Assembly: GCF_900089455.2 (NCBI RefSeq)
Contig: NZ_LT907988.1
Span: forward strand, 3,720,001 to 3,784,000
From: Orrella dioscoreae
GTDB lineage: Bacteria > Pseudomonadota > Gammaproteobacteria > Burkholderiales > Burkholderiaceae_B
Length of the DNA stretch: 64,000 bases
Reading direction: 5' to 3'
A program made the translations under genes and the position numbers. The notes beneath the pieces were generated by a model, which was given only the letters and a program-made list of their open reading frames with translations, did no database searches and was not told where the DNA came from. Shown one piece after another: positions 50,711 to 59,040 of this stretch; position 1 is the first letter of the stretch, and each line of letters starts with the position of its first letter.

Positions 50711-51436
50711 CTACCGTTCCCGGATCAGCGTCATCGAGAAACGATAGCGATCCGCGGGGTGATACGAGGTGGAGGCCAGCACCAACACCCCTGCCTGATC
50801 CCGGTAATGGCGCAGGATGAAGAGGCCTGGCGACTCCGCTGGCACCTCGAGCACGCGTGCGATCTCGGCAGGCACCGGCGCGGCGGAAATGGTCTGCTCC
50901 ACCGTGGCGATACGGCGACCGAAGTGGCTTTCGATCAGGTCCGACACCAGGCGGTCGGGATGCGCCTGCACCAGCTTCTTCACTTTGCTGTAGTGGGCGT
51001 CCACGTACAGATCCGTCCAGCCCGCCGGTGGCTTGCCGGCTTCGCCCCGCGTGGAACTGATGCGCAGCCAGCGCGTGCCGGGCGGACATCCCAACTCGGC
51101 AGCCTGATCGATATCCAGCACCACTTCCTGCATCTTCTGCACGCTGCGCGGCGTGCGGGCGGCCAACTGCACCAGGTCTTCCAGCGAGGACAAGGATTGG
51201 CTGTAGCCGGAGCGAGGACGTTGCGCCTCGACCACGGTGCCGCTGCCGCGCCGGCGGGAAATCAGGCCCAGGTCCTGCAACTGGCGCAACGCCGAACGCA
51301 CCGTGTGGCGGCTGGCGGAGAACGCATCGACCAGCTCGTGTTCGGTGGGCAGCGCCGACCCTACCGGGTAATCGCCATTCGCAATGCGGCGGGCGAGTTC
51401 CTCGGCGATCTGGCTGTAGAGCGAAATGGACGGCAT
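50711..51436 (-). CDS. GntR-family regulator (HutC subfamily) of the lyase-Bug-fumarase operon
   Basis: A 241-residue protein with a GntR winged helix (about residues 5-70: SLYSQIAEELARRIANGDYP, then LPTEHELVDAF and the wing RRRGSGTVVE). A UTRA-type ligand-binding domain covers the rest. HutC-type regulators respond to small metabolites. The ATG at 51434-51436 is preferred; a GTG at 51467-51469 would add 11 residues. It is divergent from the lyase gene with a TGTACGTACA palindrome in between. The ligand is probably the lyase substrate or fumarate-related acid. Confidence 0.87.
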   Translation of the reverse strand: MPSISLYSQIAEELARRIANGDYPVGSALPTEHELVDAFSASRHTVRSALRQLQDLGLISRRRGSGTVVEAQRPRSGYSQSLSSLEDLVQLAARTPRSVQKMQEVVLDIDQAAELGCPPGTRWLRISSTRGEAGKPPAGWTDLYVDAHYSKVKKLVQAHPDRLVSDLIESHFGRRIATVEQTISAAPVPAEIARVLEVPAESPGLFILRHYRDQAGVLVLASTSYHPADRYRFSMTLIRER

Positions 51437-51550
51437 CGGCGTATCGGGGCGTGGACAAGAAGGTGGCACGCCATTCTATCTGCCACCCGCGCCGAGCCAT
51501 CCAGCGACCGCGCAACACCCGATTGACGATTGAAAAATGCATGCTTAATA

Positions 51551-51578
51551 TGTACGTACAAATTATCAAGAGCGTACA
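51551..51578. promoter_or_regulatory. GntR operator candidate in front of the lyase operon
   Basis: TGTACGTACA (51551-51560) is a perfect palindrome and is followed by a GTACA half site (51574-51578). It lies 24 bp upstream of the lyase start, in a locally A+T-rich region. Confidence 0.55.
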
Positions 51579-51584
51579 TTTAAC

Positions 51585-52931
51585 ATGCCCATTTCCGTAC
51601 TCGAATCCGCTTTGTTCAAGGACATGTTCGGCACGGCCGCCATGCGTGCCGTGTTCGATGACCGCGCCACCGTGCGCCGCTACGTGGAGACCGAAGTCGC
51701 GCTGGCGCGCGTGCAGGGCCGCCTGGGTGTCATCCCGGCCGCCGCCGCCCAGGCCATCGCCGCCCGCGCCGATGCCGAGGCCATCGACCTGGCCCGACTG
51801 GCCCACGAGACCGAGATCGTCGGCTACCCCATCCTGCCGCTGGTGCACCAGTTGGCCCCGCAATGCGGGCCGGAAGGCGAGTACCTGCACTGGGGCGCCA
51901 CCACCCAGGACATCATGGACACCGCCACGGTGCTGCAGGTGCGCGAGGCGCTGGCAATCATCGAGGCCGACCTGGCCGCCCTGGACGAGATCCTGGACGG
52001 CCTGGCCGAGCGCTATCGCGACAGTCCGATGGCAGGCCGCACGCATCTGCAACATGCCTTGCCCATCACCTTCGGCTACAAGGCGGCCGTGTGGCTGCTG
52101 ATGGTGCGCCGTCACCGCGAACGCCTGGCCCAGCTGAAGCCCCGGGTGCTGATCGGGCAATTTGGCGGCGCGGCCGGCACGCTGGCCTCGCTGGGCGACG
52201 AGGGCCTGGCCGTGCACGCGGCGCTGATGAAGGAACTGGGCCTGGCGGAAGCGCCCGTCACCTGGCACGTGGCGCGTGACGGCCTGGCCGAGACGGTGCA
52301 GTTCCTCGCGCTCATCACCGGCACGCTGGGCAAGATCGCCGTGGACGTGATGCTGATGATGACCAACGAACTGGCCGAGGCCTTCGAGCCGTTCGTGAAG
52401 GGCCGCGGCGCCTCCAGCACCATGCCGCAGAAGCGCAACCCCATTTCCTGCGAACTGATGTGGGCGGCGTCCAAGACCGTGCGCCAGCACGCTGGCCTGG
52501 CGCTGGACGCCATGCTGCAGGACTTCGAACGCGCCACCGGTCCCTGGCACCTGGAGTGGTCGTGCATCCCCGAATCGTTCGTGCTGACCGCCGGCGCACT
52601 GAACCAGGCGCGCTTCATGCTGGCCGGCCTGGAAGTCGACACCGCGCGCATGCGCCGCAACCTCGATCTTTCCGGCGGCCTCATCGTCGCCGAGGCCGTG
52701 ATGATGGGCCTCGCCCCGCACATCGGCCGCCAGACCGCGCACGACGTGGTCTATGACGCCTGCCGCCAGGCCGCCACCCACGGCCTGCCGCTGGCAGACG
52801 TGCTGCACGCCGACCCGGCCGTTTCCAGCAAGCTCGACCGCCAGGCCATCGACCGCCTGTGCGATCCGGGCAACTACCTGGGCGCCGCCCCCCACATGGT
52901 GGATCGCCTGCGCCAGCAGGCACACGGCTGA
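51585..52931 (+). CDS. Lyase of the fumarase/aspartase superfamily (PcaB/adenylosuccinate-lyase-like)
   Basis: A 448-residue protein with the superfamily signature ASSTMPQKRNP in mid-protein, plus YLHWGATTQDIMDTA and AGRTHLQHALPITFGYK. These form the shared active site. The closest class is 3-carboxy-cis,cis-muconate cycloisomerase/adenylosuccinate lyase, but the context is different: a Bug receptor and a class I fumarase follow in one operon. A lyase that splits a succinyl compound and releases fumarate, which the fumarase would then hydrate to malate, fits that context. The identity of the amine or other group released is unknown. The start ATG follows a GntR-type palindrome. Confidence 0.88.
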   Translation: MPISVLESALFKDMFGTAAMRAVFDDRATVRRYVETEVALARVQGRLGVIPAAAAQAIAARADAEAIDLARLAHETEIVGYPILPLVHQLAPQCGPEGEYLHWGATTQDIMDTATVLQVREALAIIEADLAALDEILDGLAERYRDSPMAGRTHLQHALPITFGYKAAVWLLMVRRHRERLAQLKPRVLIGQFGGAAGTLASLGDEGLAVHAALMKELGLAEAPVTWHVARDGLAETVQFLALITGTLGKIAVDVMLMMTNELAEAFEPFVKGRGASSTMPQKRNPISCELMWAASKTVRQHAGLALDAMLQDFERATGPWHLEWSCIPESFVLTAGALNQARFMLAGLEVDTARMRRNLDLSGGLIVAEAVMMGLAPHIGRQTAHDVVYDACRQAATHGLPLADVLHADPAVSSKLDRQAIDRLCDPGNYLGAAPHMVDRLRQQAHG

Positions 52932-52978
52932 CCCGCCCTGCCCCAATCCAGACAACACAAACACAACGGAGAAGACAA

Positions 52979-53953
52979 ATGAAGCAATGGATCGCTGGCG
53001 CCCTGGCGCTGGCCGCAATGGCCGCGACTCCCTCGCACGCGCAGGACTATCCCACCCGCGCCATCACCTGGATCGTGCCCTTCGCCGCGGGCGGCCCTAC
53101 CGATGCCATGGCGCGCAACATCGCCAACCGCGTCTCGCAGGAACTCAAGCAGACCATCCTGGTGGAGAACGTCGGTGGCGCGGGCGGCACCATCGGCGCG
53201 GCCAAGGCGGCGCGCTCGTCGCCCGACGGCTACACCTTCCTGGTCGGCCACATCGGCTACATGGCCGCGGCGCCCTCGCTCTATGCCAAGCTGCCCTATG
53301 ACCCGGTGAAGGACTTCAAGGCCGTGTTCCGCTTCCCCGACACGCCGCTGGTGCTGCTGGTGGGCGCGAATTCGCCGCACACGTCGGTGGAGGAATTCAT
53401 CGACTTCGGCCGCAAGAACCCCGGCAAGCTGAACTTCAGCAACGCTGGCGTGGGATCGACCTCGCACCTGGTGGCCGCCATGTTCGCCAGCCGCGCCAAG
53501 ATGGAGGTCACGCCCATCGCCTACAAGGGCGCGGGGCCCGCCCTGAACGACCTGATGGGCGGCCAGGTGGATGCCATGTTCGACCAGACCAACACTGCCC
53601 TGCCCCAGACCCAGGGCGGCAAGGTGCGCGCGCTGGCGCTGACCTCGGCGGCGCCCATGCCGCAGTTCCCCAACGTGCCCACCGCCGGCGAGAAGGCCCT
53701 GCCGGGCTTCCAGGTCTCGACCTGGTATGGCCTGTATGCGCCGAAGGACGTGCCCGACAACGTCGTGCGCGTCATGCATGAAGCGTATTCGCGCGCGCTG
53801 AAGGACGCCGACTTCACCGGCAAGATGACCGCGCAGGGCATCCTGGTGCTGCCCCCCGACCAGGTCGACCCGCAAGCCTTCCAGGCCTTCACCGCCTCGG
53901 AAGTCACGAAGTGGGCCGAGGTGATCAAGCAGGCCGGCATCACGCTGCAGTAA
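52979..53953 (+). CDS. Bug-family tripartite tricarboxylate transporter substrate-binding protein
   Basis: A 324-residue periplasmic receptor. The signal peptide ends near SHAQDYP. The Bug start is ITWIVPFAAGGPTDAMARNI, with ILVENVGGAGGTIGAAKA, a long ligand segment, IAYKGAGPALNDLMGGQVDA and FPNVPTAGEKALPGFQ following. It is the middle gene of a lyase-Bug-fumarase operon, so the bound acid is probably the lyase's substrate. No membrane subunits are encoded nearby. The ATG at 52979 follows CGGAGAAGACAA. The gap to the lyase is 47 bp and to the fumarase 14 bp. Confidence 0.93.
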   Translation: MKQWIAGALALAAMAATPSHAQDYPTRAITWIVPFAAGGPTDAMARNIANRVSQELKQTILVENVGGAGGTIGAAKAARSSPDGYTFLVGHIGYMAAAPSLYAKLPYDPVKDFKAVFRFPDTPLVLLVGANSPHTSVEEFIDFGRKNPGKLNFSNAGVGSTSHLVAAMFASRAKMEVTPIAYKGAGPALNDLMGGQVDAMFDQTNTALPQTQGGKVRALALTSAAPMPQFPNVPTAGEKALPGFQVSTWYGLYAPKDVPDNVVRVMHEAYSRALKDADFTGKMTAQGILVLPPDQVDPQAFQAFTASEVTKWAEVIKQAGITLQ

Positions 53954-53967
53954 GCGGGAGCGTGCGC

Positions 53968-55470
53968 ATGACCGCCATCCAGGCCGAGCATATCGTCGAC
54001 GGCATCGCCCGCGCACTGCAGGCGGTCAGCCACACGCATCCGCCGGATTTCGTGCGCGCGCTGGCCGCCGCGCACGCGCGCGAGACCGGCACGGCGGCGC
54101 GCCACGCCATGCTGCAGTTGCTGGTGAACAGCAAGCTGGCGCACCGGGCCAAACGGCCCGTGTGCCAGGATACCGGCGTGGTGCACGTGTATTTCACGCT
54201 GGGCATGGACGCGCGCATCACCGCAGCCGGCCTGGCGGCCACGCCCAGCCTGCAGGCGCTGGCCGACGAGGCGGTGGCGCGCGCGTATCTTTGCCCCAGC
54301 AATCCCCTGCGCGCCTCCATGGTGCGCGACCCGCTGGGCGAGCGCGCCAACACGGGCGACAACACCCCGGCCGTCGTGCACATCGACATGGTCGAGGGCT
54401 GTACGCTGGACGTGCTGGTCGTCGCCAAGGGCGGCGGCGGCGACGTGAAGGCGCGCTACGGCATGCTCAACGCCAGCGACTCCGTCGCCGACTGGGTGCT
54501 GGCCCAACTGCCCGGCATGGGCGCGGGCTGGTGTCCGCCCGGCGTGCTGGGCGTGGGCGTGGGCGGCAGCCCCGAACAGGCGCTGCACCTGGCCAAGCGC
54601 GCGCTCTTCTCGCCCATCGACATCGACGCCCTGCGCGCGCGCGGCGCCGCCAACGCCGCGGAGCGCCTGCGGCTGACGCTGATGGACCGCATCAATGGGC
54701 TGGGCATCGGCGCGCAAGGCCTGGGCGGCGACACGACGGTGCTGGACGTGAAGGTGGCCACCGCGCCCTCGCACGCCGCGCTGCTGCCCGTGGCCCTGAT
54801 GCCCAACTGCGCCGCCACGCGCTACACCGCCTTCACGCTGGACGGCAGCGGGCCTGCCGCATTGGAAGTCCCGGACGAGCGCGTGTGGGACGGCATCCCC
54901 GACGCGCTCCCCGGCCAGGACGGCCTGGCGGTGGACCTGGACACCCTGCGCCGGGAAGAGGCCGCGCGATGGCGCGCCGGCGACCTGCTGCGCCTGTCCG
55001 GCACGCTGTACACGGCACGCGACGCCGCGCACAAACGACTGGTGGACAGGCTGGCGCGCGGGGAGCCGCTGCCGGTGGACCTGAATGGGCGCGCGCTGTA
55101 CTACGTCGGCCCGGTGGACCCGATCGAAGGCGAAGCAGTGGGCCCCGCAGGCCCGACCACGGCCACCCGCATGGACAAGTTCATGGAGACGGTGCTGGCG
55201 CAGACCGGCCTGCTGCTGACCATCGGCAAGGCGGAACGCGGCCCGGCAGCCATCGCCGCGATCAAGCGGCACGGCGCGCCATACCTGATGGCGACGGGCG
55301 GCGCGGCATACCTGGTGTCGCAGGCGATCAAGTCAGCCCGGGTCGTTGCCTTCGAGGACCTGGGCATGGAGGCGATCTACGCTTTCGACGTTGAAGACAT
55401 GCCGGTGACGGTTGCCGTGGATGCGTCGGGACGGTCGGTGCATGAGGTGTTTCGGCTGGCTGTTGAGTGA
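53968..55470 (+). CDS. Class I (iron-sulfur) fumarate hydratase or related hydro-lyase
   Basis: A 500-residue protein combining the alpha and beta parts of a class I fumarase. Three cysteines sit in the expected cluster-binding places: RPVCQDTGVV, GWCPPGVLG and MPNCAATRY. The beta part has GRALYYVGPVDPIEGEAVGP and TTATRMDKFME. It interconverts fumarate and malate; tartrate dehydratases and mesaconases share the fold. GGGAG lies seven bases before the ATG at 53968. It is the last gene of the lyase operon, and copy A of a structured repeat follows its stop. The exact substrate is uncertain, but fumarate suits the lyase neighbour. Confidence 0.9.
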   Translation: MTAIQAEHIVDGIARALQAVSHTHPPDFVRALAAAHARETGTAARHAMLQLLVNSKLAHRAKRPVCQDTGVVHVYFTLGMDARITAAGLAATPSLQALADEAVARAYLCPSNPLRASMVRDPLGERANTGDNTPAVVHIDMVEGCTLDVLVVAKGGGGDVKARYGMLNASDSVADWVLAQLPGMGAGWCPPGVLGVGVGGSPEQALHLAKRALFSPIDIDALRARGAANAAERLRLTLMDRINGLGIGAQGLGGDTTVLDVKVATAPSHAALLPVALMPNCAATRYTAFTLDGSGPAALEVPDERVWDGIPDALPGQDGLAVDLDTLRREEAARWRAGDLLRLSGTLYTARDAAHKRLVDRLARGEPLPVDLNGRALYYVGPVDPIEGEAVGPAGPTTATRMDKFMETVLAQTGLLLTIGKAERGPAAIAAIKRHGAPYLMATGGAAYLVSQAIKSARVVAFEDLGMEAIYAFDVEDMPVTVAVDASGRSVHEVFRLAVE

Positions 55471-55540
55471 TTGCGCGGGTGTGGGGTGCTGCAGTGACTG
55501 TCATGCGTTGCTGGATTGGTGGCTTGTGCACTGCTGGGTT

Positions 55541-55639
55541 TTGACGGCTTGTGCACTGCTTCGTTGACGGGTTGTGCACCGCTTCGTTGACGGGTTGTGC
55601 ACCGCTTCGTTGACGGGTTGTGCACCGCTTCGTTGACGG
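55541..55639 (+). repeat. 23-bp tandem repeats at the outer end of element copy A
   Basis: TTGACGG starts at 55541, 55564, 55587, 55610 and 55633, an exact 23-bp period. The unit is TTGACGGGTTGTGCACCGC plus TTCG, with early copies slightly diverged (CTTGTGCACTGC). Copy B of the element carries one such unit too. There are no spacers, and the period is not a multiple of three. Confidence 0.9.
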
Positions 55640-55991
55640 CCGCCGAGTGTGGTCGTGCCGTCGGTCGCCTGCCGCGTGGTGGGGCGCCCACAGCGCCCCG
55701 CCCCCCGCAGAAGGCGCCCGCCGTCCCGCCCACCCTCGACGTCCTGCGGTTGAGTGTTCTGGACCTTGGGTAGCTACCTGAGTCCTGCTCGCATTCTTGC
55801 CCTGCGCTCGCTGCCTGCCCGAAGATCTTGGCTTGCCGCTGACCGGAGGGCGCCCACAGCGCCCACCGGTCAGCATTCGAAAAAGCAATAGGGCAGCTTT
55901 TGGGAGAGTGGGGGCGAGAGGTGGAGGGGGGAGGCAGCGCGCTTCGGGCTACGGGCGCCGCTTGGCCGTGTTGCCTGCTTGGGGAGGCTGC
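55633..55991 (+). repeat. Non-coding structured element, copy A
   Basis: About 360 bp in the 1146-bp gene-free gap 55471-56616. Its first 125 bp differ from copy B (reverse strand, 56094-56460) at about three positions; later parts are more diverged but in the same order. Contents: hairpin 1 (55681-55699, GGGGCGC-CCACA-GCGCCCC), a GCCCGAAGATCTTGGCTTGCCG block, hairpin 2 (55838-55874, stem GCTGACCGG then GGGCGC, loop CCACA), GGGCAGCTTTTG, and a G-rich purine tract (about 55902-55936). It lies past the fumarase stop on the same strand. No coding potential is visible. Its family is unknown to me. Confidence 0.8.
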
Positions 55992-56093
55992 TCCACCACC
56001 GACACGGAGCGGCCGAAGCCGCCAGGCTCGTCAGTAAGTCTCGACGCCTCTGCCCGCGCAAGACACCCGTCATTCAGTCACGCGGACGGAACA

Positions 56094-56460
56094 ACGCCTC
56101 CAAGCAGACAACGCAGCCTGACGGGGGCCCCCGCCCGAAGTGCGATGCCCCCCACCTCCACTCCCCTTCCCCCCTCTCTCAAAAGCTGCCCCTTTTGCTT
56201 TGCCGAATGCTCAGCAATGGGCGCTGTGGGCGCCCATTGCTGAGCGGCAAGCCGAGATCTTCGGGCGGGCAGCGAGCAAGCGGCAAGAATGCGAGCAGGA
56301 CCAAGGCGGCTGACTCCGGTACACACCACTCCACCGCAGGACGTCGAGGGTGGGCGGGACGGCGGGCGCCTTCTGCGGGGGGCGGGGCGCTGTGGGCGCC
56401 CCACCACGCGGCAGGCGGCCGACGGCACGACCACCCTCGGCGGCCGTCAACCTAGCGGTG
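56094..56460 (-). repeat. Non-coding structured element, copy B (inverted)
   Basis: The reverse complement of copy A, separated from it by about 100 bp of unrelated sequence. It has one 23-bp unit at its outer end, hairpin 1 (56384-56402, identical to A) and hairpin 2 (56209-56245) with stem GCTCAGCAATGGGCGC, fully paired. The purine tract follows on the minus strand. Hairpin 2 keeps the same length (37 nt) and tip as copy A, although the lower stem sequence is different. It follows the cstA-yjiX terminator on the minus strand. Confidence 0.8.
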
Positions 56461-56491
56461 CACAAACCGTCAACCCAGCGGTCCACCCCCA

Positions 56492-56532
56492 CAAAAAAAG
56501 GAGCTGACCACGCAAACAACGCAGTCAGCTCC
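56492..56532 (-). terminator. Intrinsic terminator of cstA-yjiX
   Basis: On the minus strand, GGAGCTGAC (56532-56524) and its partner (56508-56500) form a 9-bp stem with a 15-nt loop, followed by seven T. This is the clearest rho-independent terminator in the window. Confidence 0.9.
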
Positions 56533-56616
56533 ACAGAGGCAAGGCAGTCGCTCGAAAAATCTCAAGCACCACCCAGGCGGCAATCAAGAAAAAAAATCAA
56601 AATGGAAGAAGCACCC

Positions 56617-56838
56617 TCAGCAGCACCCGATCCGGCCTTTCCCGCCGTAGCGCGCATCCTGCCGGTTGCGGAAGAAGGCGTCGTAGGACAGCGGCTCCTG
56701 GTCCGGATGGTTCAGCCGCATGTGCTCGCAGTAGGTGTCGTAATCGGGCACCCCGACCATCAGCCGCAGCGTCTGCCCCAGGTAGCCGCCGACACGGCCG
56801 GCCTGGCGGGCGGCGCCGCTCAAGTTCAAACGCATCAT
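56617..56838 (-). CDS. YbdD/YjiX-family (DUF466) small protein, CstA partner
   Basis: A 73-residue protein of the YbdD/YjiX family. It has VGVPDYDTYCEHMRLNHPDQ and PLSYDAFFRNRQDARYGG, ending in a Cys-Cys pair. Members are encoded next to CstA/BtsT pyruvate-type transporters and are thought to help them. It lies 57 bp downstream of cstA on the same strand. GGAG precedes the ATG pair at 56833-56838; I take the first. A strong terminator follows about 85 bp later, and the element copy B begins just beyond. Confidence 0.88.
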   Translation of the reverse strand: MMRLNLSGAARQAGRVGGYLGQTLRLMVGVPDYDTYCEHMRLNHPDQEPLSYDAFFRNRQDARYGGKGRIGCC

Positions 56839-56895
56839 CTGACGTCTCCGGGTCGATTCGGTTCCCGGGCGGCGTGAACCGCCCGGGTCTTGCCC

Positions 56896-58989
56896 TTAAT
56901 GCGCGCCCTTGACCGCGACCGCGTCGGCGGGCAGCAGTTCAAACGGCGTTTCCTTCACCGTCGGTTGGCTGTTGCGGCGGGCCAGGATCACGGTGCGGGC
57001 GGCGAAGCTCACGATGCTGACCACCACCGCCATGAAGATCACGCACAGGCCGGCGTTCACGTAGTCGTTGAACACGATGCGGCTCATCTGCTCCAGCGAC
57101 TTCGCGGGGGCCAGCACGGTGCCGTCGGCAATCGCCTGCTTGTAGCGAGCGGCGTGCGCCAGGAAGCTGACCTTGGGGTCCGGATGGAACAGCTTCTGCC
57201 AGCCCGCGGTCAGCGTGCAGATCAGCAGCCAGAGGGTCGGCACGACCGTCACCCACGCATAGCGGTCACGCTTCATCTTGAACAGCACCACGGTGCCCAG
57301 CGTCAGCGCGATGGCGGCCAGCATCTGGTTGGCGATGCCGAAGAGCGGCCACAGCGTGTTGATGCCGCCCAGCGGATCGACCACGCCCTGGTACAGGAAG
57401 TAGCCCCAGGCCGACACGCAGAGCGCGGTGGCGATCAGGTTGGCGGGCAGCGACTCGGTGCGGCGCAGCGCCGGCGAGAACGTGCCCAGCAGGTCCTGCA
57501 GCATGAAGCGGCCGGCGCGGGTGCCCGCGTCCACGGCGGTCAGGATGAAGAGCGCCTCGAACAGGATGGCGAAGTGATACCAGAAGGCCATCATGCCTTC
57601 GCCGCCGGTGAACTGGTGCAGGATGTAGGCCATGCCCACGGCCAGCGTCGGGGCGCCGCCGGCACGCGACAGGATGGTGCTCTCGCCCACGTCCGTGGCC
57701 ATCTGCGTGAGCTGGTCAGGGGTGATCAGGAAGCCCCAGCTGGAAACCGTCTGCGCCACCTGCTCGGGCGTGGTGCCGATCAGGGCGGCCGGACTGTTCA
57801 TGGCGTAGTAGATGCCGGGCTCGATCACGCAAGCGGCGACCAGGGCCATGATGGCGACGAAGGACTCCATCAGCATGCCGCCGTAGCCGATGTAGCGGGC
57901 CTGGGTTTCGTTCTCGATCAGCTTGGGCGTGGTGCCCGAGGAGATCAGCGCGTGGAAGCCCGAGACGGCGCCGCAGGCGATGGTGATGAAGAGGAAGGGG
58001 AACAGATTGCCCGACCACACCGGGCCCGAGCCATCGACGAATTTCGTGACCGCGGGCATCTTCAGGTCGGGCGCGACGAAGACGATGCCCAGGGCCAGGC
58101 CGACGATGGTGCCGATCTTCAGGAAGGTCGACAGGTAGTCGCGCGGCGCCAGCAGCAGCCACACGGGCAGCACGGCGGCAATGAAGCCATAGATGATCAG
58201 CACCCAGGTCAGGCCGCGGCCGTCCATGTCGAAGATGGGCGCCCAGGTGGCGCTGGCGGCCACGTCCTGGCCGAAGAGGATGGCGGCCATGAGGCCGATG
58301 AAGCCGATGATGGAGACCTCGCCGATGCGGCCCGGCCGGATGTAGCGCAGGTACACGCCCATGAAGAGCGCGATGGGCACGGTGGCGGCAACGGTGAAGA
58401 GACCCCAGGGCGAGTGCGTGAGCGCCTTGACGACGATCAGCGCGAGGACCGCCAGGATGATGACCATGATCATGAAGGCGCCGAACAGCGCGATCACGCC
58501 AGGCACCACGCCGAGCTCGGCCTTGATCAGGTCGCCCAGCGAACGGCCGTCGCGGCGCGTCGAGACGAACAGCACGATGAAGTCCTGGACGGCGCCGGCA
58601 AAGACCACGCCTGCCAGGATCCACAGCACGCCGGGCAGGTAGCCCATCTGCGCGGCCAGCACCGGGCCGACCAGCGGACCCGCGCCCGCGATGGCGGCGA
58701 AGTGGTGGCCGAACAGCACGTGCTTGTTGGTGGGCACGTAGTCCAGGCCGTCGTTGTGCTTCCAGGCTGGCGTCATGCGCGTGGCGTCCAGCTGCAGCAC
58801 CGTATTGGCGATGTAGCGGCTGTAATAGCGATACGCGATCAGGTAGACGCAGACCGCCGCGACGACGATCCACAGGGCATTGATGGTTTCGCCCCGGGAC
58901 AGGGCGACTGTCCCGAGCGCGAACGCGCCTATCAGGGCGACCCCGATCCAGACCAGGTGACGACCTAGCCAGCTTTGACTGCTTTGCAT
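56896..58989 (-). CDS. cstA: Carbon starvation protein CstA (peptide/pyruvate transporter family)
   Basis: A 697-residue, many-helix membrane protein of the CstA family. Conserved blocks include YSRYIANTVLQLD, TPAWKHNDGLDYVPTNKHVLFGHHFAAIAGAGPLVGPVLAA, the ARRDGRSLGDLIK-like TRRDGRSLGDLI, FHALISSGTTPKLIENE and YGGMLMESFVAIMAL. CstA/BtsT proteins take up pyruvate or small peptides when carbon is scarce. The start ATG at 58987-58989 has GAGGAG five bases upstream. A histidine kinase and a LuxR-type response regulator are divergent from it, in the way BtsSR-like systems control such transporters. It is followed by yjiX. Confidence 0.95.
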   Translation of the reverse strand: MQSSQSWLGRHLVWIGVALIGAFALGTVALSRGETINALWIVVAAVCVYLIAYRYYSRYIANTVLQLDATRMTPAWKHNDGLDYVPTNKHVLFGHHFAAIAGAGPLVGPVLAAQMGYLPGVLWILAGVVFAGAVQDFIVLFVSTRRDGRSLGDLIKAELGVVPGVIALFGAFMIMVIILAVLALIVVKALTHSPWGLFTVAATVPIALFMGVYLRYIRPGRIGEVSIIGFIGLMAAILFGQDVAASATWAPIFDMDGRGLTWVLIIYGFIAAVLPVWLLLAPRDYLSTFLKIGTIVGLALGIVFVAPDLKMPAVTKFVDGSGPVWSGNLFPFLFITIACGAVSGFHALISSGTTPKLIENETQARYIGYGGMLMESFVAIMALVAACVIEPGIYYAMNSPAALIGTTPEQVAQTVSSWGFLITPDQLTQMATDVGESTILSRAGGAPTLAVGMAYILHQFTGGEGMMAFWYHFAILFEALFILTAVDAGTRAGRFMLQDLLGTFSPALRRTESLPANLIATALCVSAWGYFLYQGVVDPLGGINTLWPLFGIANQMLAAIALTLGTVVLFKMKRDRYAWVTVVPTLWLLICTLTAGWQKLFHPDPKVSFLAHAARYKQAIADGTVLAPAKSLEQMSRIVFNDYVNAGLCVIFMAVVVSIVSFAARTVILARRNSQPTVKETPFELLPADAVAVKGAH

Positions 58990-59040
58990 GACGGCTCCTC
59001 GCACGCTTTGTTGTTGTTTCTGCGCACCATGTCGGCGCAC

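Noticed and set aside
55541-55639. CRISPR array
   Set aside because: The 23-bp units are directly adjacent with no spacers, and no cas genes are present.
55377-55733. Open frames starting MGGTAGAFCGG in each element copy (also 56350-56877)
   Set aside because: Both arise because the two copies are inverted repeats of each other. They are Arg/Pro-rich, run through hairpins and the 23-bp array, and differ after the repeat ends.
56890-58968. 692-codon plus-strand open frame
   Set aside because: Antisense to cstA, with shadow-type composition; the cstA reading is unmistakable.
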